NCBI GenBank assembly: GCA_015163925.1
Contig: JAAOIF010000051.1
Location: 1 to 7,210, forward strand
DNA length: 7,210 bases
Direction: 5' to 3'
Source of the DNA: Candidatus Thioglobus sp.
GTDB taxonomy: Bacteria > Pseudomonadota > Gammaproteobacteria > PS1 > Pseudothioglobaceae
Part shown: positions 1 through 7,210 of the stretch, one piece after another
How positions within the stretch are numbered: the stretch's first letter is position 1
How the letters are laid out: each line of letters starts with the position of its first letter
Translations under genes and position numbers: made by a program
Notes under the pieces: generated by a model
Databases searched by the model: none
Told to the model about the DNA's origin: nothing
Seen by the model: the letters and a program-made list of their open reading frames with translations, nothing else

Positions 1-2
1 AG

Positions 3-123
3 CAAACTGGTGAAAAAATCGCCTGTCTGACGGCTTACGATTCCTCGTTTTCCAAGTTATTTGACGGCTGCGGAATTGATGTAATTTTGGTCGCAGATTC
101 GCTGGGAAATGTGCTGCAAGGAA
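3..123 (+). pseudogene. panB: 5' fragment of panB (ketopantoate hydroxymethyltransferase)
   Basis: This fragment encodes part of the N-terminal region of 3-methyl-2-oxobutanoate hydroxymethyltransferase, the first enzyme of pantothenate (coenzyme A) synthesis. Reading codons from base 3 gives [20 protein letters not shown], then [20 protein letters not shown]. The blocks LTAYD and the VGDSLG-like segment match the family; its aspartate helps bind the metal. The Gly usually found before that Asp is Ala here. The family normally continues with a His/Lys-Asp-Ser/Thr-Thr segment after QG, but here the frame becomes [12 protein letters not shown] and stops at 159-161. From about 121 onward the DNA reads as hflK in another frame. 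The start codon lies outside the window. This is a broken or artificially joined piece and cannot make a working enzyme. Identity is fairly certain; whether the joint is real is doubtful. Confidence 0.85.
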
Positions 124-591
124 GATGCCCAGCCGCCAGAGCAAGTCCAAGCTGCATTTGACGATGCGGTGAAGGCCCGTGAGGATAAGCAGCGTTTGAT
201 AAATGAGGCACAAACTTATGCGAATGATATTTTGCCGAAAGCGCGTGGAAAAGCAGCTCGGGTGTTGGAGGAATCTAAGGCTTATAAGTCGCAAATAGTT
301 TCCAAATCTGAGGGCGAATCAGCGCGTTTTTCCCAGCTTTTAACTGAGTATGAAAAAGCTCCAAAAGTTACAAAAGAGCGCCTTTACCGAGAAACTATGG
401 AAGCCGTTTTAGCCAATACCAGCAAGGTTGTGGTGGATTCTGGTGCTAATAGTTTGCTGTATTTGCCGCTTGATAAATTGATTGAAAAAAGCAAAATTAA
501 CACTCAAGAAATTATTCCAGAAAAGCAAGCAAATCAGCCCAATCAGGGCAATAATGTTAGAAATGTTTTCCGTAATCGGGAGGTCAGATAA
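121..591 (+). CDS. hflK: HflK, C-terminal part only (5' end missing)
   Basis: About 155 residues from the C-terminal part of HflK, a membrane-anchored SPFH/prohibitin-family protein. HflK forms the periplasm-facing HflKC complex that surrounds and modulates the FtsH protease. Recognisable blocks in order are [20 protein letters not shown], a long Glu/Lys/Ala-rich coiled-coil region ([14 protein letters not shown] onward), [30 protein letters not shown] and LLYLPLDKL. The tail is Asn/Gln-rich and ends NVFRNREVR. The N-terminal tail, membrane helix and most of the SPFH domain are missing, because the sequence before about 121 is panB. An ATG at 109 opens this frame but lies within panB sequence out of frame, so it is not the natural start. 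The stop TAA overlaps the hflC ATG by one base, the usual hflK-hflC coupling. HflK should be about 380-420 residues long. Confidence 0.92.
   Translation, partial: EDAQPPEQVQAAFDDAVKAREDKQRLINEAQTYANDILPKARGKAARVLEESKAYKSQIVSKSEGESARFSQLLTEYEKAPKVTKERLYRETMEAVLANTSKVVVDSGANSLLYLPLDKLIEKSKINTQEIIPEKQANQPNQGNNVRNVFRNREVR
578..583 (+). promoter_or_regulatory. Ribosome binding site of hflC
   Basis: GGGAGG lies seven bases before the ATG at 591, inside the last codons of hflK. It is the strongest Shine-Dalgarno match among the operon's starts. It supports both the chosen hflC start and the one-base overlap TAATG. Confidence 0.75.
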
Positions 592-1448
592 TGCAAAAAA
601 TATTCATAGCCGTTGTTGCCGTTTTATTTTTGTTAATCAGCTCATCGCTTTACACAGTTGACGAGCGGCAAGTAGCAATCAAATTGCGCTTAGGCGAAAT
701 CGTAACTGTTGAAACCACGCCGGGGCTGAAATTTAAAACTCCATTTGTGAATAATGTGGTGAAATTTGACAAACGCATTCAAACCCTCGATGCCCCTGCG
801 GAGCGGTTTTTGACCGGTGAAAAGAAAAATGTAAATGTCGATTCGTATGTCAAATGGCGAATTGTTGATGCCGAGCAATTTTACAAATCAACCGGCGGCA
901 GCTACGCTTTGACCAATGAGCGGCTGGAGCAAATCATCAAAGCTGGGCTGAAAAGTGAGTTTTCAAAACGCACAATTGTTGAAGTCGTCTCCGGCGAGCG
1001 GTCGCAAATTATGAGCAGTATTGCCAAACTTGCCGCCGAGGATGTGGCAGAATTTGGCATTAAAATTGTTGATGTGCGGATAAAACGGATTGATTTGGTG
1101 CAAAAAGTTAGCAATTCGGTGTATCGGCGGATGGAGTCTGAGCGCCAACGAGTTGCTAAGGAATTGAGGTCTGAGGGGTCGCAAGAGGCTGAAGTAATCA
1201 AGGCTGCAGCCGACAAACAGCGCACTATTATTTTGGCAAACGCCTATAGAGATAGTGAGAAAATTCGCGGCGAGGGCGATGCCTTATCAGCCAGTAATTA
1301 CGCCAAAGCTTATACCAAAAACGCCGATTTTTACTCATTTCACCGCTCATTAGAATCTTACAAAAAATCATTTTCCAACAAAAGTGACATATTAGTATTA
1401 AATCCAAAAACTGAGTTTTTTCGCCATTTCAACCCCAGCGTGAAATAA
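591..1448 (+). CDS. hflC: HflC, FtsH-modulating SPFH membrane protein
   Basis: Complete HflC (285 residues), the partner of HflK in the complex that regulates the membrane protease FtsH. Residues about 3-21 form one hydrophobic helix that acts as an uncleaved anchor. The SPFH domain follows: YTVDERQVAIKLRLGEIV, then PGLKFKTPFVNNVVKFDKRI and NVDSYVKWRIVDAEQFY. DVRIKRIDLV and RRMESERQRVAKELRSEG lead into a charged coiled coil with the family's AEVIKAAADKQR and RGEGDA segments. The C-terminal YSFHRSLESYKKSF and ILVLNPKTEFFRHF blocks are also typical. The length is normal and no key part is missing. The start is set by the TAATG overlap with hflK and the GGGAGG site. HflC is normally made in equal amounts with HflK, so the coupling fits its role. 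Confidence 0.97.
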   Translation: MQKIFIAVVAVLFLLISSSLYTVDERQVAIKLRLGEIVTVETTPGLKFKTPFVNNVVKFDKRIQTLDAPAERFLTGEKKNVNVDSYVKWRIVDAEQFYKSTGGSYALTNERLEQIIKAGLKSEFSKRTIVEVVSGERSQIMSSIAKLAAEDVAEFGIKIVDVRIKRIDLVQKVSNSVYRRMESERQRVAKELRSEGSQEAEVIKAAADKQRTIILANAYRDSEKIRGEGDALSASNYAKAYTKNADFYSFHRSLESYKKSFSNKSDILVLNPKTEFFRHFNPSVK

Positions 1449-1461
1449 TGTTTTCAGTATT

Positions 1462-1465
<4 letters not shown>
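1448..1465 (+). other. Five-codon micro-ORF bridging hflC and hisZ
   Basis: The ATG at 1448 shares its A with the hflC TAA stop. It opens a frame Met-Phe-Ser-Val-Leu that ends at TGA 1463-1465, which overlaps the hisZ ATG at 1462 as ATGA. hisZ has no visible Shine-Dalgarno sequence, so this tiny frame could carry terminating ribosomes from hflC to hisZ. The geometry is seen directly; the function is inferred, and a frame this short could arise by chance. Confidence 0.3.
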
Positions 1466-3748
<2,283 letters not shown>

Positions 3749-3750
3749 TT

Positions 3751-5871
3751 ATGCCAGATCCCCATCATAAAAGAGAGTCAGAAAAATACCAAAATCCTAT
3801 TCCTTCAAGAGAATATATTCTGAAATTTGTGCAGAAAAAGCCTTTGAGCAAATTTGAATTATATGATTTATTAGAAATTGACTCAAAACAGAAAAAACCC
3901 TTAACCCATAGGCTTAAAGCAATGGTTCGGGACCAACAACTGAGCTGTAATCGTGAAGGAATTTTCAGTGTTTTCAGCGGCAAAACCGGAGTTTCAAGCG
4001 GCACGGTAATTGCTAATCCGAAAGGCTTTGGATTTGTTGCATTGGACGAAGGCGGCAAGGATTTACGCCTCTCAGCGCAGCAGATGAAATTGGTTTTTCA
4101 CGGCGATAAAGTCAAAGTCCGCCTGCTAAATCAGCGCGGCGATGCCCAAATTGTTAAGGTTCTTGAGAGCGTCAAAACTCTGGTAGGGCGCTTGCACCTT
4201 GAGCAAACTGGTGCTTTTGTGGTGGTTGATGACAAGCGAATTAAGCATAATATTAGCATTCCCAGCACTAATTCTGACAACACTAATGAGCAAATTGTGG
4301 TGGTGGAAATCACTAAATCTCCCACTTTGCACACTCTGGCGCAGGGCAAAATTATTCAGATTCTCGGCAATTATATGGACGAGGGCGTGGAAACTGAGGC
4401 GGCACTTTATCGTAACGGAATTCCGGTGGATTTTTCAAACGAGGCATTAGCGGAGACTGCCGAGCTGCCGCAAACCGTTACCACCGCTGACAAAGAGGGG
4501 CGGACTGATATTACCAAAATAAAATTAGTAACGATTGACGGCGAGGATTCTCGTGATTTTGATGATGCAGTTTTTGCCTCCACTACCGCTAACGGCTGGA
4601 AATTATTAGTCGCTATTGCCGATGTTTCGCACTATGTCAAAGAGGGCTCAGAGCTGGACAAAGATGCGTTTGAGCGTGGAAATTCAGTGTATTTTCCACG
4701 CCGAGTTGTGCCGATGTTGCCGGAGGAATTGTCAAACGGGTTATGCTCTATAAACCCTGATGTGGAGCGTTTGTGTATGACTTGTGAGATGAATATTGAC
4801 GCTCAGGGCAACTTGCTGGATTACAAATTTTACCCGGCGGTGATGTTTTCGCATGCGCGCCTGACTTACACAAAAGTTGGCAAAATCTTGGAAGAAAATG
4901 ATAAGGAATTAATCCAAAAATACAGCTCCGTTATGGATAATTTGCACGATTTATATGACTTATACAAAGCCCTAAAAGCCGCCAGAATCAAGCGTGGAGT
5001 AATGGATTTTGACCGAATTGAATCGCAGATTTTATTTAACGATAACGGCAAAATTGACAATATTATCGCCAGCCAGCGCAACGATGCCCACAAGCTAATT
5101 GAAGAATGTATGTTGATGGCAAACCAAGCCACAGCTAAGTTTTTAGCCCAGAATGAAGAGGATTTTCTCTACCGCATTCACCCGAAACCTACGGCAGAAA
5201 AAGTTGAAACCACTCGCCAATTTTTAACCGCAGTCGGCTTAAAACTTGATGGCGGAGCGCAGCCAGAATCCAAACATTTCGCCAAAGTTTTGCAAGACGC
5301 CAAGGGCAGAGATGATGAAAATATCATTAAAACAGTGGTCTTGCGGACGATGAAGCAAGCGGTTTACACTCCCGCTAACGAGGGGCATTTTGGTCTGGCA
5401 TTTGAGGATTACACCCACTTTACCTCGCCGATTCGGCGTTATCCGGATTTATTAGTTCATCGGGCAATCGGGCGAGTTTTGAACAAAAATAAGAGAAAAC
5501 CAAGCAAAAAAATGGTGGAAACCGGCGTGCATTTATCAGTAACAGAACGCCGCGCTGACGATGCCTCCCGCGATGTGGAGCAGTGGCTGAAATGCGAATA
5601 TATGCGCGATAAAGTCGGCGACACCTTTAACGGCGTGATTTCCGGCGTGGCAGGCTTCGGAATTTTCATTGAACTGACCGATGTATTCGTCGAAGGAATG
5701 ATTGCCGTGCGCGATATGAAAGACGATTACTACATTTTTGACGACATCCACCACCGCCTCAAAGGCGAACGCAGCGGCAAGGTTTTCCAACTCGGCGACA
5801 GCATCAAAATCCAAGTCGCTTCAGTCAGTTTAGACGATAGGCAAATGGTTTTCACTCCGGCTAAGGATTAA
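3751..5871 (+). CDS. rnr: Ribonuclease R (3'-5' exoribonuclease)
   Basis: RNase R degrades RNA from the 3' end, including structured rRNA, tRNA and mRNA, without a separate helicase. In order it shows a winged-helix N-terminal domain (about 19-75), a first cold-shock domain (SGTVIANPKGFGFVALDEGG, about 83-130) and a second (VGRLHLEQTGAFVVVDDKRI, about 140-205). The RNB catalytic domain starts at IDGEDSRDFDDAV. Asp263, Asp269, Asp271 and Asp272 align with the four metal-binding aspartates of E. coli RNase R (272, 278, 280, 281). HFTSPIRRYPDLLVHR starts at His556, and an S1 RNA-binding domain spans about 622-704. At 706 residues it is about 100 shorter than the E. coli enzyme. It ends two residues after the S1 domain, without the Lys-rich tail. 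The N-terminal helix-turn-helix and the length favour RNase R over RNase II. Two bases separate it from purA, with only a weak ribosome site. rlmB, a frequent downstream neighbour, is absent. Confidence 0.96.
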   Translation: MPDPHHKRESEKYQNPIPSREYILKFVQKKPLSKFELYDLLEIDSKQKKPLTHRLKAMVRDQQLSCNREGIFSVFSGKTGVSSGTVIANPKGFGFVALDEGGKDLRLSAQQMKLVFHGDKVKVRLLNQRGDAQIVKVLESVKTLVGRLHLEQTGAFVVVDDKRIKHNISIPSTNSDNTNEQIVVVEITKSPTLHTLAQGKIIQILGNYMDEGVETEAALYRNGIPVDFSNEALAETAELPQTVTTADKEGRTDITKIKLVTIDGEDSRDFDDAVFASTTANGWKLLVAIADVSHYVKEGSELDKDAFERGNSVYFPRRVVPMLPEELSNGLCSINPDVERLCMTCEMNIDAQGNLLDYKFYPAVMFSHARLTYTKVGKILEENDKELIQKYSSVMDNLHDLYDLYKALKAARIKRGVMDFDRIESQILFNDNGKIDNIIASQRNDAHKLIEECMLMANQATAKFLAQNEEDFLYRIHPKPTAEKVETTRQFLTAVGLKLDGGAQPESKHFAKVLQDAKGRDDENIIKTVVLRTMKQAVYTPANEGHFGLAFEDYTHFTSPIRRYPDLLVHRAIGRVLNKNKRKPSKKMVETGVHLSVTERRADDASRDVEQWLKCEYMRDKVGDTFNGVISGVAGFGIFIELTDVFVEGMIAVRDMKDDYYIFDDIHHRLKGERSGKVFQLGDSIKIQVASVSLDDRQMVFTPAKD

Positions 5872-5901
5872 TACTGGAAAATTAGACCCCCCGCCTCCAC
5901 T

Positions 5902-5926
5902 CGTTCCCACGCTGTGCGTGGGAATG
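5902..5926. repeat. GC-rich hairpin (REP-like palindrome)
   Basis: TTCCCACGC (5904-5912) and GCGTGGGAA (5916-5924) form a perfect 9-bp stem with the three-base loop TGT. The flanking bases add one G-T and one C-G pair. It lies 30 bases after the rnr stop. Similar TTCCCACGC...GCGTGGGAA palindromes recur, from memory, in intergenic regions of many proteobacteria. No T-tract follows, so a 3'-end stabilising or repeat element is more likely than a classical terminator. Confidence 0.75.
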
Positions 5927-5927
5927 C

Positions 5928-5993
5928 AGACTGTGCTTGTTAGATGAGACCCTGAATCAAGTTCAGGGTGACAGGTTTTGTTCAGGGTGACAG
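5928..5993 (+). repeat. 66-base palindromic repeat, copy 1
   Basis: The unit starts AGACTGTGCTTGTTAGATGAGA. Its palindrome core is CCCTGAATCAAGTTCAGGG (5950-5968: 7-bp stem, loop TCAAG). It ends with two copies of TTCAGGGTGACAG (5962-5974 and 5981-5993), so the right arm is duplicated. It differs from copy 2 at only three positions, all in the 5' part. No transposase lies in the window. Confidence 0.92.
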
Positions 5994-6001
5994 TAAGGGT
6001 T

Positions 6002-6030
6002 TGTCATTCTGAACTTGATTCAGAATCTCA
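6002..6030 (-). repeat. Inverted copy of the palindromic repeat core
   Basis: On the - strand this reads TGAGA, then TTCTGAATCAAGTTCAGAA, then TGACA. This is the same core as in the 66-base units, but in inverse orientation. The two outer C-G pairs of the stem are replaced by two T-A pairs (arms at 6007-6013 and 6019-6025), so pairing is kept while the sequence changes. The duplicated right arm and the GTGCTTG leader are absent. Confidence 0.88.
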
Positions 6031-6042
6031 TATTATAAAAAC

Positions 6043-6108
6043 AGACCGTGCTTGCTGGATGAGACCCTGAATCAAGTTCAGGGTGACAGGTTTTGTTCAG
6101 GGTGACAG
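6043..6108 (+). repeat. 66-base palindromic repeat, copy 2
   Basis: This unit is identical to copy 1 except at three positions in the leader (AGACCGTGCTTGCTGGATGAGA). The core CCCTGAATCAAGTTCAGGG lies at 6065-6083. The repeated right arm TTCAGGGTGACAG lies at 6077-6089 and 6096-6108. It starts 115 bases after copy 1. Confidence 0.92.
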
Positions 6109-6118
6109 GGAGTTTTTG

Positions 6119-6157
6119 AGACCGTGCTTGTTAGATGAGACCCAGAAACGAGTTCAG
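6119..6157 (+). repeat. Partial, decayed third repeat copy
   Basis: AGACCGTGCTTG followed by TTAGATGAGACCC matches the leader of copies 1 and 2. The core then decays to CCCAGAAACGAGTTCAG, which no longer pairs fully. The right arm is lost where the glycosyltransferase coding sequence begins. The final TCAG overlaps the end of that gene and, read on the - strand, supplies its TGA stop (6156-6154). Confidence 0.8.
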
Positions 6158-6990
6158 CTGCTGGCATTACCAATAACTTTTGTAATCTTTTGCAACAAAT
6201 CTTTGGAAGCAAATTCATCAAATTTACGGGCAAATAGCTTGTCAGAATTTCGCAAAATATCAAAATCGCTGCTGTCTAAAATTTTTGGCAAACTCACACC
6301 TTTTGTATTCCAATCAGCATAATGGTAATCGCTTTGAGCCTTTAAAACAAAGGGCGATGACTGAATTATTGAATTAAAAAATATTTCATCTGAGCATTTG
6401 CTGAACTTGTGAAAAGCAATATAATCGTCATTATTTTGCAAAAATTCAATAATATAATTTACACAATTTTGCGTCAGCGACCACCACTGTGCGCCCTTGT
6501 AGAGAGTAATTTTAGCGTATATTTTTCTGGGAATTTTCGGCAACCGATTGGTAATTTTGCCAAAGCGGCTATCCATAAAATGATAATATTTCACAGATTT
6601 ATAAGCGTTGTGAGCGGCATCCAGCTGCCAGCCAATCTGGATAAATTCATCGTCAGAATCAAAACTTGCCTTGATTTTATCCAGACTTTTAATTGGAAAA
6701 TCAGCGCCACTTAGCAAGCAAAATCTATCAAAATTATCTGCGTTCAAAGCCACATTTAACAGATTAAGAGTGGCTTGAATCACACTAAAACCGCCCCAAT
6801 TCACCCGAATTCTTTGCTCAGAATTAAGAAAAATCGGCTGGTTTTTATTAGTCAATTTTTGAAAATTAGTAATATCAACTTTTTTGTCAATATGAATAAA
6901 AATCTGCGTCCAATCACAGCTTAAATACTCAACTAATTTAGCCAAATGCTGAGGCTGATTATGCGCCAGAATCAAAATTGCTACTTTCAT
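6154..6990 (-). CDS. Core-2/I-branching-type glycosyltransferase (Branch family)
   Basis: A predicted 278-residue sugar transferase of the Core-2/I-branching beta-1,6-N-acetylglucosaminyltransferase type (GT14, Pfam Branch). Members in bacteria usually act in capsule, lipopolysaccharide or exopolysaccharide synthesis; the donor and acceptor here are unknown. It starts MKVAILILAHNQPQHLAKLV. Then come IFIHIDKK, RVNWGGFSVIQATLNLL, FDRFCLLSGADFPIKS, YKGAQWWSLTQNCVNYI, CSDEIFFNSIIQSSPF, DWNTKGVSLPKIL and NSDKLFARKFDE, all family-like and in order. No signal peptide is seen, so it is probably cytoplasmic. The ATG at 6990 is chosen because homology starts there and it overlaps an upstream TGA as ATGA. 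The frame stays open upstream to the window edge, but that part is out-of-frame membrane-gene sequence and asd. It is clearly more AT-rich than the operon, hinting at separate origin. The stop lies in a repeat. Confidence 0.88.
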   Translation of the reverse strand: MKVAILILAHNQPQHLAKLVEYLSCDWTQIFIHIDKKVDITNFQKLTNKNQPIFLNSEQRIRVNWGGFSVIQATLNLLNVALNADNFDRFCLLSGADFPIKSLDKIKASFDSDDEFIQIGWQLDAAHNAYKSVKYYHFMDSRFGKITNRLPKIPRKIYAKITLYKGAQWWSLTQNCVNYIIEFLQNNDDYIAFHKFSKCSDEIFFNSIIQSSPFVLKAQSDYHYADWNTKGVSLPKILDSSDFDILRNSDKLFARKFDEFASKDLLQKITKVIGNASS

Positions 6991-7088
6991 TTTTTTGCAA
7001 TTCGCCGATAAATTATTACTACTGCCGAGGTCAGAATTGCAATAATTATTAGGCAAAATACCAGCAAATGGAGTTTTGCCAATGCGTA
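6987..7088 (-). pseudogene. 3' end of an unidentified membrane protein gene (5' part missing)
   Basis: In the frame shifted by one from the glycosyltransferase, the - strand encodes 33 residues, YALAKLHLLVFCLIIIAILT then SAVVIIYRRIAKK, ending in TGA (6989-6987). This looks like the last transmembrane helix of a membrane protein with a basic, cytoplasm-facing tail. The stop overlaps the next gene's ATG as ATGA, a common operon coupling. The upstream part is cut off by the joint with asd near 7089. Too little remains to name the family. The competing frame through this stretch is Asn/Ser-rich, resembles no family I know and is probably just the shadow. Confidence 0.6.
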
Positions 7089-7089
7089 C

Positions 7090-7210
7090 CATCTCTTCCT
7101 TGGTGTAGCCGTTGTCCTGAAAAACATCAATATGCGGAATCACATTAAAGGCAATTTGCTTCGGATACACCGCCACTTCAGCCTCTTGCCCATTCAGCAA
7201 TTTCGCAGTT
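7090..7210 (-). pseudogene. asd: Internal fragment of asd (aspartate-semialdehyde dehydrogenase)
   Basis: The - strand from the window edge reads TAKLLNGQEAEVAVYPKQIA, then FNVIPHIDVFQDNGYTKEEM. This is an internal segment of aspartate-semialdehyde dehydrogenase, which reduces aspartyl phosphate on the route to lysine, threonine and methionine. The QIAFNVIPHIDVF and NGYTKEEM blocks are characteristic. The family should continue with a Lys-Met-Val/Trp-Glu-Thr-type stretch; instead the sequence changes at about 7089 to unrelated DNA. The frame happens to stay open into the glycosyltransferase, but a TTG at 7200 is only an internal Leu codon, not a start. No catalytic residue is covered by this piece. 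The identity is firm; whether the joint exists in the genome is doubtful. Confidence 0.85.

Larger units (their letters stand above)
5872..6153. other. Intergenic repeat-rich region between convergent genes
   Basis: No coding frame here shows family resemblance. The stretch separates the 3' ends of rnr (+) and the glycosyltransferase (-). It is filled almost entirely by palindromic elements: a GC-rich hairpin at 5902-5926, a 66-base unit at 5928-5993, an inverted unit at 6002-6030, a second 66-base unit at 6043-6108 and a decayed third unit from 6119. Placement between converging genes suits a role in stopping or stabilising both transcripts. No T-run directly follows any stem, so a classical Rho-independent terminator is not seen. 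Confidence 0.85.

Noticed and set aside
109..591. A complete small protein starting at the ATG at 109
   Set aside because: That ATG lies in panB sequence out of frame. The homology is to the C-terminal part of HflK only, so it is a truncated gene, not a short one.
5902..5926. Classical Rho-independent terminator of rnr
   Set aside because: The stem is strong but no T-run follows on either strand, so only a general 3'-end or repeat role can be claimed.
6015..6036. Promoter from TTGATT and TATTAT
   Set aside because: The spacer is only ten bases, and the boxes belong to the inverted palindrome and its edge.
5928..6157. CRISPR-like repeated units
   Set aside because: Units are 66 bases with unequal spacing (115 and 76), one core is inverted, and there are no uniform unique spacers or cas genes. 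They are palindromic intergenic repeats.
6083..6714. Two + strand reading frames (6083-6322 and 6409-6714)
   Set aside because: The first begins in repeat DNA, and both otherwise lie opposite the well-supported glycosyltransferase. Neither shows any family resemblance.
6154..7210. A genuine bifunctional Asd-glycosyltransferase protein
   Set aside because: The Asd part is only about 40 internal residues without catalytic residues. The linker frame competes with a better membrane-helix frame, and a natural ATG with ATGA overlap starts the glycosyltransferase.

Overview
The window looks like part of a moderately AT-rich betaproteobacterial chromosome. The order hflK-hflC-hisZ-purA-rnr on the + strand is, from memory, typical of Betaproteobacteria (some Gammaproteobacteria share the hisZ-purA pair). 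The panB fragment at the left edge also reads like betaproteobacterial PanB. The species cannot be named from the sequence.

Layout. Bases 1-123 hold the 5' part of a panB coding frame. This changes abruptly into the 3' part of hflK (about 121-591). A tight five-gene row then runs through hflC (591-1448), hisZ (1462-2427), purA (2429-3748) and rnr (3751-5871). Gaps within it are -1, 13, 1 and 2 bases, so it is almost certainly one transcript with coupled translation. The stretch 5872-6153 has no gene. It carries one GC-rich hairpin and a compound array of palindromic repeats: two near-identical 66-base units, one inverted unit and one decayed unit. A more AT-rich glycosyltransferase gene of the Core-2/I-branching type (6154-6990) faces the operon from the - strand. 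Its start overlaps the stop of a mostly missing upstream gene whose last 33 codons encode a membrane helix. From about 7090 to the right edge, the - strand is a piece of asd, again joined abruptly.

How the genes work together. HflK and HflC form the membrane complex that modulates the FtsH protease. HisZ is the regulatory partner of short-form HisG in histidine synthesis. PurA makes adenylosuccinate from IMP. RNase R degrades structured RNA. These are housekeeping genes. The glycosyltransferase is an accessory surface-polysaccharide-type gene.

The main oddity is at the edges. Both ends carry about 120 bases of an unrelated, sharply joined housekeeping gene (panB on the left, asd on the right), and both truncate a real gene next to the joint. 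That symmetry favours chimeric joints at the ends of an assembled contig over real rearrangement. I found no convincing new defence or mobile system. The most interesting biological signal is the repeat array, which shows paired base changes in its stem.
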